Part shown: piece by piece, positions 35,751 to 45,491 of the stretch
Layout of the letters: the number at the start of each line of letters is the position of its first letter
Position numbering within the stretch: the stretch's first letter is position 1
Assembly (NCBI RefSeq): GCF_014201615.1
Contig: NZ_JACHEU010000003.1
Location: 248,001 to 312,000 of the forward strand
From: Aquamicrobium lusatiense
Lineage (GTDB): Bacteria > Pseudomonadota > Alphaproteobacteria > Rhizobiales > Rhizobiaceae
Direction of reading: 5' to 3'
Length of the DNA: 64,000 nt
Translations under genes and position numbers: made by a program
Notes under the pieces: model-generated
Told to the model about the DNA's origin: nothing
Seen by the model: only the letters and a program-made list of their open reading frames with translations
Database searches by the model: none

Positions 35751-37835
35751 TCAGTCCGCCTCGGGCAGCCAGATCATGAACGCGGTGCCTTTGCCGGGTT
35801 CGCTTTCGACCATGATCTTGCCGCCCTGACGGTCGATCAGCTTCCGGGTGATCGACAGGCCAAGGCCGGTGCCTTCGCGGCGCTTGGTGGTGAAGAAGGG
35901 ATCGAAGGCCTTGCGCAGCGTTTCCGCCGACATGCCGATGCCGGTGTCGGCCACGGTGATGGTGAGGCCGCTGCGCCCCTCCATTTCAGTGTCCCGGGTC
36001 GCCAGCGTCAGCCTGCCGCCGTCAGGCATGGCGTGGAGCGCGTTGACGATGAGATTGACGAGCACCTGCTGCAGCTCGGTGCGGTTCATCAGCACCATGC
36101 GCTGCGCCTGCTGCCGGCGTTCGACGGAAACGCGGCTGCGGTTGAGAAGGTGCTGCACCAGCGGCAGGCAATCGGTGATCACGTCGTCGGGCGCATGGCG
36201 CTCCACATAGCCGGCATATTCCTCCGGCTTGGCGAACTGAAGCAGGCGGGTGACGATCTGGCTGATGCGGTGGATCTGCTCGTCCAGCAGCCTGAACTCT
36301 GTGCCGGCCTCGCGCGCCTTGTCGCCCATCACCGCGCGGATGACTTCCAGATTGCCCTGCATGACGGCGATGGGATTGTTGATTTCATGCGCCACGCCGG
36401 CGGTGATCTCGCCGATGGCGGCCAGCTTCTCCGACATGATGAGCTGGCGCGTTGTGGCCTCAAGCTGGCGGTTGGCGAGTTCCAGTTCACGCGTGCGCTC
36501 CTCCACGCGGATGTTGAGCTCATCGTTCCAGGCGCGCAGCTTGGCGTCGCGCGCCTGTAACTGGTCGAGCAGATTGTCGAGGTGGATGGCGACGCGGCCG
36601 ATCTCGTCGCGCGCCTGGCGAACGCCGGTGCGCGCGCCGAGGTCGCCGCTTTCCACCCGCGCAATGGTGCCGGTCATGCGCTCCAGCGGCAGGAACACGG
36701 AGCCCGCCCAGCGCAGGAAAACCGGAACGCTGACGGCGGTGATGGCAAGGAAGGCCAGAAGGATGGTGATCAGCGTCTCGTGCTTGGCCTGCGTGAAGGG
36801 CGCTTCCAGAAAACCGACATAGAGCATGCCGACGCGGTTGCCGTAGCTGTCGGTCACCGGCTCATAGGCGGAAATGTACCAGTCGTTGACGACGAAGGCG
36901 CTGTCGAGCCAGGTGCGGCCCTTGTCCAGCACCGCCGCGCGCACGATGGCCGAAACGCGGGTGCCGAGCGCGCGCCGCCCCTCGAACAGGCGCACATTGG
37001 TGCTCACCCGCACATCGTCCACGAACAGCGTGGCCGTGCCCTGACTGCCTTCGGGCAGGCTGGCTTCGCGGTAGACGAGATCGTTGATCGTGTCGATGAA
37101 TTCCAGATTCTGGTTGAGCAGCAATCCGCCCACCAGCGCGCCCTGCCGCCCGTCGGCAAGCCGGGCCGGGCCGGCGGAATGGATCACCATGCCGCGCGTT
37201 TCCTCGTCGCGGTCGGTCGGCACGGCATTGGGCGTCGGCACCAGCTCCACGCGCGCCCGTTCCACAAGTGCCGGCGAGAACACGGCCAGATCGGCACTTT
37301 CAAAGATGTCGATGGCGGTGGAAGGCCGCCCTTCCAGCGCGCCCTGAATGATCGGCCAGTCGGCGCGGGGCACACCTGAGGCCATGTCGCGGGCGGTCGC
37401 TGCGATCCTGCCCTGCTCGTCGACGAGATAAAGGAAGTCGAAGCCCAGCGCCTGCCGCTGCTCTTCCAGCAGATCGCGCAGCACGGCGGGCGTCCGGGCC
37501 TGCGGTTCAACGGCGTCCCGGTAGCGCGCCGATCCGCTGAGGGCTGCCATGCGCTCGCCGGTGTTTTCCAGCAGCCGCTCCAGATACTGATGCGCGATGG
37601 TGAGATCGCCATTGACCTTCGAGATCAGCGCGGCATCGAACTTGGAATTCCAGCGCAGGATGGTGACGCCCAGAAGCAGCGGCAAAAGCACCAGCGTCGG
37701 CAGAAGCGCGATGGCCAGAAGGCGGACGCGAACCGAGCGCGCTGCACTCATGCGGCCGGGTTGCGGCCCTCTTCGGTTCGGCCCGTTCTGGTCCGGCTTG
37801 CTCTGGTCCGGTGAAGGCCCTTGCGTGTCAGACAT
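35751..37835 (-). CDS. Cache-domain sensor histidine kinase
   Basis: A 694-residue membrane kinase. After a polar Pro/Gln-rich N-terminus comes helix 1 (VRLLAIALLPTLVLLPLLLG), a periplasmic Cache-like sensor of about 280 residues, helix 2 (ITILLAFLAITAVSVPVFLR), a HAMP domain, a coiled coil, and the kinase core with His483 in GVAHEINNPIA, N-box VLVNLIVNALHAM, G1 VADTGIGMS, F-box and G2 GTGLGLSITRKL. The ligand is extracellular but unknown. Its start overlaps the stop of the response-regulator gene by eight bases, so the two form a system. Confidence 0.92.
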   Translation of the reverse strand: MSDTQGPSPDQSKPDQNGPNRRGPQPGRMSAARSVRVRLLAIALLPTLVLLPLLLGVTILRWNSKFDAALISKVNGDLTIAHQYLERLLENTGERMAALSGSARYRDAVEPQARTPAVLRDLLEEQRQALGFDFLYLVDEQGRIAATARDMASGVPRADWPIIQGALEGRPSTAIDIFESADLAVFSPALVERARVELVPTPNAVPTDRDEETRGMVIHSAGPARLADGRQGALVGGLLLNQNLEFIDTINDLVYREASLPEGSQGTATLFVDDVRVSTNVRLFEGRRALGTRVSAIVRAAVLDKGRTWLDSAFVVNDWYISAYEPVTDSYGNRVGMLYVGFLEAPFTQAKHETLITILLAFLAITAVSVPVFLRWAGSVFLPLERMTGTIARVESGDLGARTGVRQARDEIGRVAIHLDNLLDQLQARDAKLRAWNDELNIRVEERTRELELANRQLEATTRQLIMSEKLAAIGEITAGVAHEINNPIAVMQGNLEVIRAVMGDKAREAGTEFRLLDEQIHRISQIVTRLLQFAKPEEYAGYVERHAPDDVITDCLPLVQHLLNRSRVSVERRQQAQRMVLMNRTELQQVLVNLIVNALHAMPDGGRLTLATRDTEMEGRSGLTITVADTGIGMSAETLRKAFDPFFTTKRREGTGLGLSITRKLIDRQGGKIMVESEPGKGTAFMIWLPEAD

Positions 37836-39237
37836 TCCACGCCGCGCATTTGCGGTCGATGGTCTTGCGCGAAACGCCGAGCCTGCGCGCCGCCTCGTCG
37901 CGATTGCCGCCGGTTTCGCGCAGCATGCCGAGAATATGCCGGCGCTCCATATCCGCCAGGCTGTCGGCTGCGGCGTCGGCTGCGTCGACGGGCGTCTGGC
38001 GCGTGTTCACAAGATGCTCGACCGGGAACCGGCCGAGGATCAGCGTGCGCTCAATCAGATTGTGCAACTCGCGCACATTGCCCGGCCAGTCGTAGCGGCC
38101 GAGTGCTGCGCGGGCGGCGGCATCCACCGGCACCGGCGGCATGCCGAGCTGGCGCGACAGCTTCTGCATGAACAGTTCGGCCAGATCGTACACATCGTTG
38201 CCGCGATCGTTCAGCGGCGGCATGTGGATCTGCATGACGTTGATGCGGAAATAGAGGTCGGCCCGGAACTGCCCCTGCTGCACCAGCCGCTCAAGGTCGG
38301 CATTGGTGGCGAAGACGAAGCGCAGATCGACCGGCACCTCGCGCTCCGAGCCGACAGGCCGCACGCGCCGGTCCTCCAGCACGCGCAGCAGCTTGCTCTG
38401 CATGGGCAGCGGCAGGTCGCCGATCTCGTCGAGAAACAGCGTGCCCTCCTGCGCATGCATGAAGATGCCCTCGCGCGCCCGCTCCGCGCCGGTGAAGGCG
38501 CCTTTCAGGTGGCCGAACAGTTCGCTTTCGATCATGTCGGGCGGAATGGCGGCGCAATTGACCGGCACGAAGGGCTTGTCGGCCCGGTCCGACAGCGAGT
38601 GCAGCGAGCGGGCGGCGACCTCCTTGCCGGTGCCGGAAGCGCCGGTCAAAAGCACCGATGTCGGCAGCGGGGCGACGCGCGTGATCGTCTCGCGCACCCG
38701 CATGATCGCTTCGGACTCGCCGATCAGCCGGTCGCGCAGCAGCATCTGGTCGGCGGCGGCGCGCAACTGGTAGCGCAGCACCTGATTTTCGCGCTGCAGC
38801 CGCACCCGGTCGAGGCAGCGCGCCACGGCGTTCAGGATCTGGTTGGAGCGGAACGGTTTCAGCACGAAATCGGCGGCACCAGCCCGCAGCGCCTGAATGG
38901 CGGTTTCGAGATCGGCGAAGGCCGTCATCAGGATGGTGTCGGCGAAGAAGCCGATGGCGCGCTGCTCGGCCAGCCATTCGACGCCGCTCTTGCCGGGCAT
39001 GATGTTGTCGAGGATGACGATGTCGAAATGGTGCTTGTCGAGTTTGCGGGTGGCTTCCTGCGTATCGGCCGCCTCTTCCAGCCGCTTGCAGCGCGGACCC
39101 AGCGTGCGCACAAGGAAATTGCGCATGCCGGGTTCGTCGTCCACGACCAGTATCGACGCCTGTGCAAGCCAGGGACCGAATTCGGGATCGCCATCGGGTT
39201 CGCTTAGCCGGTGCACGGAATGTGCGGGCACTGTCAT
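37828..39237 (-). CDS. NtrC-family sigma-54-dependent response regulator
   Basis: A 469-residue regulator: receiver domain with Asp77 in VILDNIMPGKSG, an AAA+ domain with Walker A GASGTGKE, the GAFTGA loop in ELFGHLKGAFTGAERAREG and Walker B LFLDEIGDLP, then a Fis HTH (GNRDEAARRLGVSRKTIDRK). All residues for sigma-54 activation are intact. The ATG at 39237 touches a GGGAGG, too close for ideal initiation; GTG at 39231 (spacing six) or TTG at 39270 are alternatives. First gene of the two-component pair; target promoters unknown. Confidence 0.92.
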   Translation of the reverse strand: MTVPAHSVHRLSEPDGDPEFGPWLAQASILVVDDEPGMRNFLVRTLGPRCKRLEEAADTQEATRKLDKHHFDIVILDNIMPGKSGVEWLAEQRAIGFFADTILMTAFADLETAIQALRAGAADFVLKPFRSNQILNAVARCLDRVRLQRENQVLRYQLRAAADQMLLRDRLIGESEAIMRVRETITRVAPLPTSVLLTGASGTGKEVAARSLHSLSDRADKPFVPVNCAAIPPDMIESELFGHLKGAFTGAERAREGIFMHAQEGTLFLDEIGDLPLPMQSKLLRVLEDRRVRPVGSEREVPVDLRFVFATNADLERLVQQGQFRADLYFRINVMQIHMPPLNDRGNDVYDLAELFMQKLSRQLGMPPVPVDAAARAALGRYDWPGNVRELHNLIERTLILGRFPVEHLVNTRQTPVDAADAAADSLADMERRHILGMLRETGGNRDEAARRLGVSRKTIDRKCAAWNV

Positions 39238-39372
39238 CCTCCCAATGCCGCTGTGAATGTCCGATTCCAACCTAGCGGTTCGGCAACGAAAAGACAGCCC
39301 CTGTTCGGATTTGGAATAGCGCTTCAGGGAAGCGCGGCCCGGTTGCCGCGCTGTCCTGTGCGGCGCGGCCCG

Positions 39373-40227
39373 TCAGGCGTGCGCCCAGTCCCAGTAGAGC
39401 TGGCGCGCCTTGCGGGCGAAGGGCCCGTATTCCAGCTTGCGATCGTCGAAGCCCAGAACCGGCATCACCTTGGTGATGTTGCCGCTGGAGAAGATCTCGT
39501 CGGCCTTGCGGAAGTCGTCAACGCTCAGCGTCTTTTCATGGACCGTGACGCCGGCATCGCGCAGCAGGCGGATGACGCGCTGGCGGGTGATGCCGTCGAG
39601 GAAAGTTCCGTTCGGAACCGGGGTGAACACCTCGCCGCCGCGGGCCATGAACACGTTGGAGGTGGCAAGCTCCGCCACATTGCCCAGCGTGTCGCACACC
39701 AGCGCATTGCCGAAGCCGGCGGCGCGGGCCTGCGCCAGCATGCGGGCGTTGTTGGGATAGAGGCAGGCCGCCTTGGCGTTCACCGGCATGGTTTCCATCG
39801 TCGGGCGGCGGAAGGTGGTGGTTGTGATGGTGAAGCCGCCGGGCTCGACCATCGGCCGCTCTTCCAGACAGAGCGCGAAGGTGGTGGAAGCGGGGTCGAG
39901 CGCCACCACGCTTGCGTCGCCCTCTTCGGCCCAATACATCGGGCGGATGTAGATGGCGGCATCGGCGGCAAAATGCTTCAGCCCCTCATGCACCAGCTCC
40001 ATGATCCGTTCGGCGCTGAGCGTCGGCTGGAGGCCGAGCGCCCGGGCGGAGGTGTTGACCCGTTCGGAGTGCAGGTCGAGGTCGGGCATGACGCCTTCGA
40101 AGCGGCGCGCGCCATCGAACACCAGCGAGCCCAGCCATGTCGCGTGCGAGCCGGCACCGAGAATGCGCACATCCCCTTCGTGCCATTTATTATTGTACCA
40201 CGTCCATTGGTTGGAAACCTGCGCCAT
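39373..40227 (-). CDS. Class IV aminotransferase, branched-chain type
   Basis: A 284-residue fold-type IV PLP enzyme. The cofactor lysine is in MPVNAKAACLYPNN, and phosphate-binding residues are in FLDGITRQRVIRLL; ATSNVFMARGGEVFTP is typical of IlvE/D-amino-acid transaminase proteins. The protein is annotated in relatives as branched-chain amino acid aminotransferase, but short members of this family include D-amino acid and other amine transaminases, so substrate is uncertain. A hairpin with AGCGCGGC/GCCGCGCT arms (39331-39352) follows its stop on the same strand. Confidence 0.85.
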   Translation of the reverse strand: MAQVSNQWTWYNNKWHEGDVRILGAGSHATWLGSLVFDGARRFEGVMPDLDLHSERVNTSARALGLQPTLSAERIMELVHEGLKHFAADAAIYIRPMYWAEEGDASVVALDPASTTFALCLEERPMVEPGGFTITTTTFRRPTMETMPVNAKAACLYPNNARMLAQARAAGFGNALVCDTLGNVAELATSNVFMARGGEVFTPVPNGTFLDGITRQRVIRLLRDAGVTVHEKTLSVDDFRKADEIFSSGNITKVMPVLGFDDRKLEYGPFARKARQLYWDWAHA

Positions 40228-40266
40228 CGGAAACCCCGGTTCTTAGAAAATTTTGCGAAATCTATC

Positions 40267-40284
40267 CGCAGCCGGCCGGCTGCG
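40267..40284. other. Perfect 18-base GC palindrome
   Basis: CGCAGCCGGCCGGCTGCG reads the same on both strands with no spacer. It lies 40 bases before the aminotransferase start and 72 bases after the oxyR stop. It could be a protein-binding dyad for the aminotransferase promoter; nothing more can be said. Confidence 0.5.
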
Positions 40285-40355
40285 TCCAATGCAAATGTCG
40301 CTTTTTCGACAGACATATGCGGGCAACCGGATCGTCAGGAGGGCTGTCGGCATCA

Positions 40356-41273
40356 TCATGCGGCTTCTGCGCCGCCCTGACCGATCAGCTGGCCGGCGAC
40401 CGTGGTGATGGTGGCCGCCAGCTGTTCCATCAGGTCGGTGGCGCCGCTGGTCTTGCGCCAGAACAGGCCGATGTCGCGCCGGAAGTCGCCCGATTCCAGA
40501 GGCAGCAGCGCCATGTCCTTCGACGTGGCATGGCCGGTGCAGGCAAGCTGCGGCAGCAGCGTCACGCCCATGCCGGCGATCACCATCTGGCGCAGGGTTT
40601 CGAGGCTGGTGCCGCGGAAATCGTCATATTCGCGCGCGCCGTAGCGGCGGCACAGGCTCAGCGCCTGGTCGCGCAGGCAATGGCCCTCTTCCAGCAGCAT
40701 CAGGTTCTGGCTGGCAAGTGCATCGACGGGCGCGGGGCTGCGCCCTGCAAGGGCATGGGAGGCCGGAACGGCCAGCCTGAACGGTTCGCTGAACAGCTTG
40801 CGCCCGGTCACATGCGCATCCTCGACCGGCATCGCCAGCAGCACCGCGTCGATCTGGCCGTCGATCAGGCGGCGCAGCAGAATGCTGCTCTTTTCCTCGG
40901 TCAGCAGGATTTCGGTGGCGGGAAAGGCGCGCATGAAGCGCGGCACCACATGCGGCAGAAGATAAGGCCCGAGTGTGGGAAATACGCCCAGATGCAGGCG
41001 CCGCGTGGCGCCCGCGGAATGGCGCGCCGCCTCGTCGCGCAACTGCGCCACCTCGTCGAGCACGGTGCGGGCGCGGCGCACGGCGGCTTCGCCGGCCTGC
41101 GTGAGGATCAGCCGGCGTGGCGCGCGCTCGAACAGCGCCACGCCCAGTTCCTGCTCCAGCTTGCGGATTTGCGCCGACAGCGTCGGCTGGCTGACGCCGC
41201 AGGCTGCGGCGGCGCGGTGGAAGTTGCGCTGGTCGGCCAGCGCAACGAGATATTCCAGCTCGCGCAGGTTCAT
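40356..41273 (-). CDS. oxyR: Hydrogen-peroxide sensor OxyR
   Basis: A 305-residue LysR-family regulator. The N-terminal HTH (HRAAAACGVSQPTLSAQIRK) is typical, and EEGHCLRDQALSLC places cysteines at 199 and 208, the same positions as the redox disulfide of E. coli OxyR. It should switch between reduced and oxidised forms and activate ahpC and related genes. It is the last gene of an ahpC-ahpF-oxyR series on one strand, 28 bases after ahpF, so the sensor may be made together with its targets. A site fitting OxyR lies upstream of ahpC. Confidence 0.93.
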   Translation of the reverse strand: MNLRELEYLVALADQRNFHRAAAACGVSQPTLSAQIRKLEQELGVALFERAPRRLILTQAGEAAVRRARTVLDEVAQLRDEAARHSAGATRRLHLGVFPTLGPYLLPHVVPRFMRAFPATEILLTEEKSSILLRRLIDGQIDAVLLAMPVEDAHVTGRKLFSEPFRLAVPASHALAGRSPAPVDALASQNLMLLEEGHCLRDQALSLCRRYGAREYDDFRGTSLETLRQMVIAGMGVTLLPQLACTGHATSKDMALLPLESGDFRRDIGLFWRKTSGATDLMEQLAATITTVAGQLIGQGGAEAA

Positions 41274-41301
41274 CGCATGTCGGACCCCGAGTCGTAAGCC
41301 C

Positions 41302-42870
41302 TCAGGCAGCCTGTTCTTCGGCCGGCAGGCGGATCAGGTAGTCGAAGGCGGCGAGCGATGCCCGCGCCCCCTCGCCCATGGCGATGACGATCTGCTTGTA
41401 GGGCGCGGTCGTGCAGTCGCCGGCAGCGAACACGCCGGGGATCGAGGTCTGGCCGTGCCTGTCGACGACGATCTCGCCGCGCGCGTCGAGCGCGAGCGTG
41501 CCCTTCAGCCATTCGGTGTTGGGCACGAGGCCGATCTGCACGAACACGCCTTCCAGCGCGATGTCGCGGATTTCGCCACTGGTGCGGTCCTCGTAGGCAA
41601 TGGCGGTGACGCGCTTGCCGTCGCCCTTCACTTCCGTCGTGCGGGCGGAGGTGATGATGGTGACGTTGGGCAGGCTTTTGAGCTTGCGCTGCAACACCTC
41701 GTCGGCGCGCAGCATCTTGTCGAACTCGACCAGCGTGACATGGCCGACCAGACCGGCAAGGTCGATCGCGGCCTCGACGCCGGAGTTGCCGCCGCCGATC
41801 ACCGCCACGCGCTTGCCCTTGAACAGCGGACCGTCGCAATGCGGGCAGAAAGCCACGCCCTTGTTGACGTAATCCTGCTCGCCCGGAACCCCCATGCGCC
41901 GCCAGCGCGCGCCGGTGGACAGCACCACCGAAGCGCCGGTCAGCGAAGCGCCCGAGGCCAGCGTGACCCTGAAGCCGTCCGCCACCTGCTCCAGCTTGGT
42001 CGCCTGCTGGCCGTTGATGATCTCGGCATCATATTCGCGCACATGGGTTTCCAGCGCGCGGGCAAGCTTCGGCCCTTCGGTGTGGGGCACGGAAATGAGG
42101 TTCTCGATCGACATGGTGTCCAGCACCTGCCCGCCGAAGCGCTCGGCCACCACGCCGGTGCGGATGCCCTTGCGCGCGGCATAGACGGCTGCCGCCGCAC
42201 CCGCCGGGCCGCCGCCGACGATCAGGACCTCGAAGGGTTCCTGCGCGTTGATGGTCTCGACGGCGCGGTCGGCCGCCCCGGTGTCGATCTTCGCCAGGAT
42301 CTCCTCGGCGCCCATGCGGCCCGCGCCGAAGGTCTCGCCATTGAGGAACACGGTCGGAACCGACATCACCTGCCGCTCGGACACTTCCGACTGGAACAGC
42401 GCGCCATCGATGGCGACATGCTCGATGCCCGGATTGAGAACGGCCATGAGGTTGAGCGCCTGCACCACGTCGGGGCAGTTCTGGCACGACAGCGAGAAAT
42501 AGGTCTCGAAGCGGAAATTGCCCTTCAGCGCGCGGATCTGGTCGATCAGCGCCTGCTCGACCTTGGGCGGATAGCCGCCGACCTGCAACAGCGCCAGCAC
42601 CAGCGAGGTGAATTCATGGCCGAGCGGAATGCCGGCGAAGGTGAGGTGAATGTCTTCGCCCGGCGTGGTGAGTGCGAAGGAGGGCACGCGCTGGCCGGCC
42701 ACGTCGCCGCGCCGCACGGTGATCCTGTCCGACTGCTCGCGGATCTGTTCCAGAAGCTGCAGCAGGTCGCGCGACTTCGCATCCTCACCCGCATAGGCGA
42801 CGATTTCGACCGGGCGCACCAGACGTTCGAGATAGCCCTTGAGCTGGGTTTTCAGGTTTGCGTCGAGCAT
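41302..42870 (-). CDS. ahpF: Alkyl hydroperoxide reductase flavoprotein subunit
   Basis: A 522-residue NADH-peroxiredoxin reductase. The N-terminal double-thioredoxin region has Cys129 and Cys132 in LSCQNCPD; the C-terminal thioredoxin-reductase part has an FAD site ([20 protein letters not shown]), the disulfide CPHC in [10 protein letters not shown], an NADH site ([14 protein letters not shown]) and the closing [16 protein letters not shown]. It passes electrons from NADH to AhpC. Separated from ahpC by 120 bases that contain a strong hairpin, which may lower ahpF relative to ahpC. Confidence 0.96.
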   Translation of the reverse strand: MLDANLKTQLKGYLERLVRPVEIVAYAGEDAKSRDLLQLLEQIREQSDRITVRRGDVAGQRVPSFALTTPGEDIHLTFAGIPLGHEFTSLVLALLQVGGYPPKVEQALIDQIRALKGNFRFETYFSLSCQNCPDVVQALNLMAVLNPGIEHVAIDGALFQSEVSERQVMSVPTVFLNGETFGAGRMGAEEILAKIDTGAADRAVETINAQEPFEVLIVGGGPAGAAAAVYAARKGIRTGVVAERFGGQVLDTMSIENLISVPHTEGPKLARALETHVREYDAEIINGQQATKLEQVADGFRVTLASGASLTGASVVLSTGARWRRMGVPGEQDYVNKGVAFCPHCDGPLFKGKRVAVIGGGNSGVEAAIDLAGLVGHVTLVEFDKMLRADEVLQRKLKSLPNVTIITSARTTEVKGDGKRVTAIAYEDRTSGEIRDIALEGVFVQIGLVPNTEWLKGTLALDARGEIVVDRHGQTSIPGVFAAGDCTTAPYKQIVIAMGEGARASLAAFDYLIRLPAEEQAA

Positions 42871-42938
42871 GGCTGCACTCCTTGGAACTTGGGAGGAATT
42901 TGGGGCCGGGGTAGCGGGCCGGCCTTCCCTGTATGATC

Positions 42939-42970
42939 GCCGGGCCGCTTCATGAGACGGGCAGCCCGGC
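42939..42970 (-). other. Attenuating stem-loop between ahpC and ahpF
   Basis: GCCGGGC (42939-42945) and GCCCGGC (42964-42970) pair across an 18-base loop, beginning 20 bases after the ahpC stop on the minus strand. There is no T-run downstream on that strand, so partial termination or 3' protection of ahpC mRNA is more likely than a full stop. Confidence 0.5.
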
Positions 42971-42990
42971 TTTTCATCATCGCGAAGCGG

Positions 42991-43554
42991 TCAGATCTTG
43001 CCGACGAGGTCGAGCGAAGGAGCGAGAGTCGCCTCGCCTTCCTGCCACTTGGCGGGGCAGACCTCGCCCGGATGGGCGCGCACATACTGGGCGGCCTTGA
43101 TCTTGCGCACGAGGTCGGACGCATCGCGGCCAATGCCCTCGGCGGTGATTTCCATGGCCTGGATCACGCCATCGGGATCGACGATGAAGGTGGCGCGGTC
43201 GGCGAGGCCCTGGCCTTCACGCATCACGCCGAAATTGTTGGTCACGACGCCGCTCGGGTCGCCGATCATGGTGTAGTTGATCTTGCCGATGGTGTCGGAA
43301 GAATCGTGCCATGCCTTGTGCGTGAAGTGGGTGTCGGTCGACACCGAGTAGACCTCGACGCCCATCTTCTGCAGCTCGTCATAGTGGTCGGCCACGTCGC
43401 CAAGCTCGGTCGGGCACACGAAGGTGAAATCGGCGGGGTAGAAGAAGAAGACCGCCCACTTGCCCAGCACATCCTCTTCGCTGACGGAAATGAACTTACC
43501 CTGACGGTAGGCCTGCGCCATGAAGGGTTTGATCTTCGAATTGATGATAGCCAC
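42991..43554 (-). CDS. ahpC: Alkyl hydroperoxide reductase peroxiredoxin subunit
   Basis: A 187-residue typical 2-Cys peroxiredoxin. The peroxidatic cysteine is Cys47 in [11 protein letters not shown], the resolving cysteine is in [11 protein letters not shown] near the C-terminus, as in enteric AhpC. It reduces hydrogen and organic peroxides in the cytoplasm with AhpF. GTG at 43554 is the start: AAGGAG lies six bases upstream and the length equals the family norm; the open frame continues well upstream but is not coding in character. First gene of the ahpC-ahpF-oxyR series. Confidence 0.96.
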   Translation of the reverse strand: MAIINSKIKPFMAQAYRQGKFISVSEEDVLGKWAVFFFYPADFTFVCPTELGDVADHYDELQKMGVEVYSVSTDTHFTHKAWHDSSDTIGKINYTMIGDPSGVVTNNFGVMREGQGLADRATFIVDPDGVIQAMEITAEGIGRDASDLVRKIKAAQYVRAHPGEVCPAKWQEGEATLAPSLDLVGKI

Positions 43555-43633
43555 TGTGCACTCCTTTGGAACGGTTCGGAACCGGTATAGATGTTGCACC
43601 GCAGCACGTAAAATCGATTGATCCCGCAAGATT

Positions 43634-43650
43634 GATAGATTTCGTCTATC
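43634..43650. promoter_or_regulatory. OxyR-type operator upstream of ahpC
   Basis: GATAG-N7-CTATC matches one half of the OxyR contact pattern (ATAG-N7-CTAT), 80 bases upstream of the ahpC GTG. The second half-site is not clear. The rest of the 470-base gap between ahpC and the formylglutathione hydrolase gene (43555-44024) shows no gene; its sequence is less GC-rich near ahpC. Confidence 0.7.
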
Positions 43651-44024
43651 GGAAAGGGGAAAGCCGCCGCAATCCATTGAAAAGCCATGGAATCGGTCGG
43701 ATTTTGCACGAATTTCAGAGGCTTGCGATTTTGCATAGCTGCCATGCCGCGACATTCTGGCTCGTGTTTTCAACAGAATGGCAGGCCCCGGCGTGGGTTT
43801 GCAGGTCGGACATGACACGAGCCCGCAAGAATCGGAATTCTCGCAGTTGCGAGATTGTCTGCCGGAAAATTTCTTTCCTTCTTCGCTGCCCCCGGCGGCT
43901 TGACCTTTGCGGGCCGGTAGGGTCAGTTGCCGCGCAAGCCCATCACCCCAAAGCCTGATGGCGCGACAGGCGAACGCACGGGTTCGCGCCGCGCCATGGC
44001 CGTCAACGCGGAGGAGTTCCGGCC

Positions 44025-44861
44025 ATGATGAAGACTGTTTCCACCTCGAAGTCGCACGGCGGCGTTCAGGGGGTCTATTCGCACGCTTCCGAGGTGTGCG
44101 CCTGCGACATGACCTTTGCCGTGTTCGTGCCGCCGCAGGCCGCAAAGGGGCCGGTTCCGGTCCTGTGGTATCTGTCGGGGCTGACCTGCACCCATGCCAA
44201 TGTGATGGACAAGGGCGAGTACCGCCGGCTTGCCGCGGAGCTTGGGCTGATCGTGGTGTGCCCCGACACCAGCCCGCGCGGCGAGAGCGTTCCGGACGAA
44301 AAGGACAACTGGCAGTTCGGCTCGGGCGCCGGCTTCTATCTGGACGCCACCGAAGCGCCCTACGCGAAGAACTACCGCATGTATTCCTATATCACGGAAG
44401 AGCTGCCGGCGCTGATCGCCGCCAATTTCCCCGCAGACATGGAAAGGCAGGGCATTTTCGGCCATTCGATGGGCGGGCATGGCGCGATCACCATCGCGCT
44501 GAAAAATCCCGGCCGCTATCGCAGTTGCACCGCTTTCGCCCCGATCGCGCAGCCCTCGACGGCGGGCTGGTCACGGCCGGCGCTGGAGAAGTATCTTGGC
44601 GCCGACGAGGCCGCATGGCGCACTTACGACGCCACGCTGCTGATCGCCGACGGCCGCCGGTTCCCCGAATTGCTGGTCGATCAGGGCACGGCCGACTCCT
44701 TCCTTGAGGAAGGCCTGCGCCCGCAGCTTCTGGAAAAGGCCTGCCGGGATGCCGGAATGGAGCTGACGCTGCGCATGCAGGACGGCTACGACCATTCCTA
44801 CAATTTCATCTCCACCTTCATGGACGATCATCTGCGCTGGCACGCCGACCGGCTTCGCTGA
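44025..44861 (+). CDS. fghA: S-formylglutathione hydrolase
   Basis: A 278-residue alpha/beta hydrolase of the esterase D family. The nucleophile is Ser148 in GHSMGGHGA; the oxyanion region is [14 protein letters not shown] and the catalytic His lies in GYDHSYNFI, all conserved in FghA/FrmB. It hydrolyses S-formylglutathione to formate and glutathione, the second step of glutathione-linked formaldehyde removal. GGAGGAG eight bases upstream supports the first of two adjacent ATGs. The matching dehydrogenase (AdhC/FrmA) is not in the window. It diverges from ahpC across a 470-base gap. Confidence 0.93.
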   Translation: MMKTVSTSKSHGGVQGVYSHASEVCACDMTFAVFVPPQAAKGPVPVLWYLSGLTCTHANVMDKGEYRRLAAELGLIVVCPDTSPRGESVPDEKDNWQFGSGAGFYLDATEAPYAKNYRMYSYITEELPALIAANFPADMERQGIFGHSMGGHGAITIALKNPGRYRSCTAFAPIAQPSTAGWSRPALEKYLGADEAAWRTYDATLLIADGRRFPELLVDQGTADSFLEEGLRPQLLEKACRDAGMELTLRMQDGYDHSYNFISTFMDDHLRWHADRLR

Positions 44862-45029
44862 GTTTCAGCCCCGGAGACAGGACCCGGAGACAGGCAAGTC
44901 GCCCGCAACCGGAAGCAGTGGCGGGCAACATGTGCGACGCAACAGCTGAAGCGGTTGCGCCGGCGCTCAGGGGAGCGCGATCCGTTGCGTTCATCTGTAT
45001 GGATGCGTCACGGATCAGGCCCGCGCAGT

Positions 45030-45404
45030 TCAGGCCCGCAGGGCAGCAGTGCTCCACATGGAGAGCGGGGCGGTGAACGTTTTGGCTTTCGGCTGCTGCC
45101 GCTGGGGCTCGCACAGCGAACTGTAGAGCGATTCCAGAACCCCGCGCGCCGGGCTGCTTTCGACGCGATACCAGATCATCTGGCCATCGCGGCGGCCGCT
45201 GATCAGCCCGCAGCGGCGCAGCGTGGCAAGGTTCTGCGAGACGGTCGAATCGCGCACGCCGAGCAACTCCACCAGCTGGCCGACGGATTTTTCGCCCTCC
45301 ATCAGCATGCACAGGATCATCAGGCGATGCCGGTTGGCGAGCACCTTCAGCAACTCGCTGGCATAGTCTGCCGCCGCCTGCATGGAATCGAGATCAATCT
45401 TCAT
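45030..45404 (-). CDS. ArsR-family repressor (BigR-like)
   Basis: A 124-residue winged-helix regulator: LLKVLANRHRLMILCMLMEGE, the HTH VRDSTVSQNLATLRRCGLIS and the wing GRRDGQMIWYRV. Relatives beside rhodanese genes (BigR, SqrR type) sense reactive sulfur with cysteines; Cys49-like LMILCML and a second cysteine in the recognition region are present. The family start is near the ATG at 45404; an ATG at 45443 has a better ribosome site (AAGGA) but that site lies in a palindrome likely to be the operator. It follows the rhodanese gene on the same strand. The 168 bases after its stop hold a direct repeat of CCCGGAGACAGG. Confidence 0.85.
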   Translation of the reverse strand: MKIDLDSMQAAADYASELLKVLANRHRLMILCMLMEGEKSVGQLVELLGVRDSTVSQNLATLRRCGLISGRRDGQMIWYRVESSPARGVLESLYSSLCEPQRQQPKAKTFTAPLSMWSTAALRA

Positions 45405-45447
45405 GGTCCGGTCCTGCGCGAAAGCGTTCCGTCGAGGTAACATGCAA

Positions 45448-45479
45448 CCATCCTTATATCTGAATGAATATAAGGATGG
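45448..45479. promoter_or_regulatory. Perfect inverted repeat, likely ArsR operator
   Basis: CCATCCTTATAT (45448-45459) and ATATAAGGATGG (45468-45479) are perfect 12-base arms around an eight-base spacer, 44 bases upstream of the preferred ArsR start and just behind the rhodanese gene. AT-rich dyads of this form are bound by BigR-type repressors. Confidence 0.7.
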
Positions 45480-45491
45480 AAGCGACAAGGC

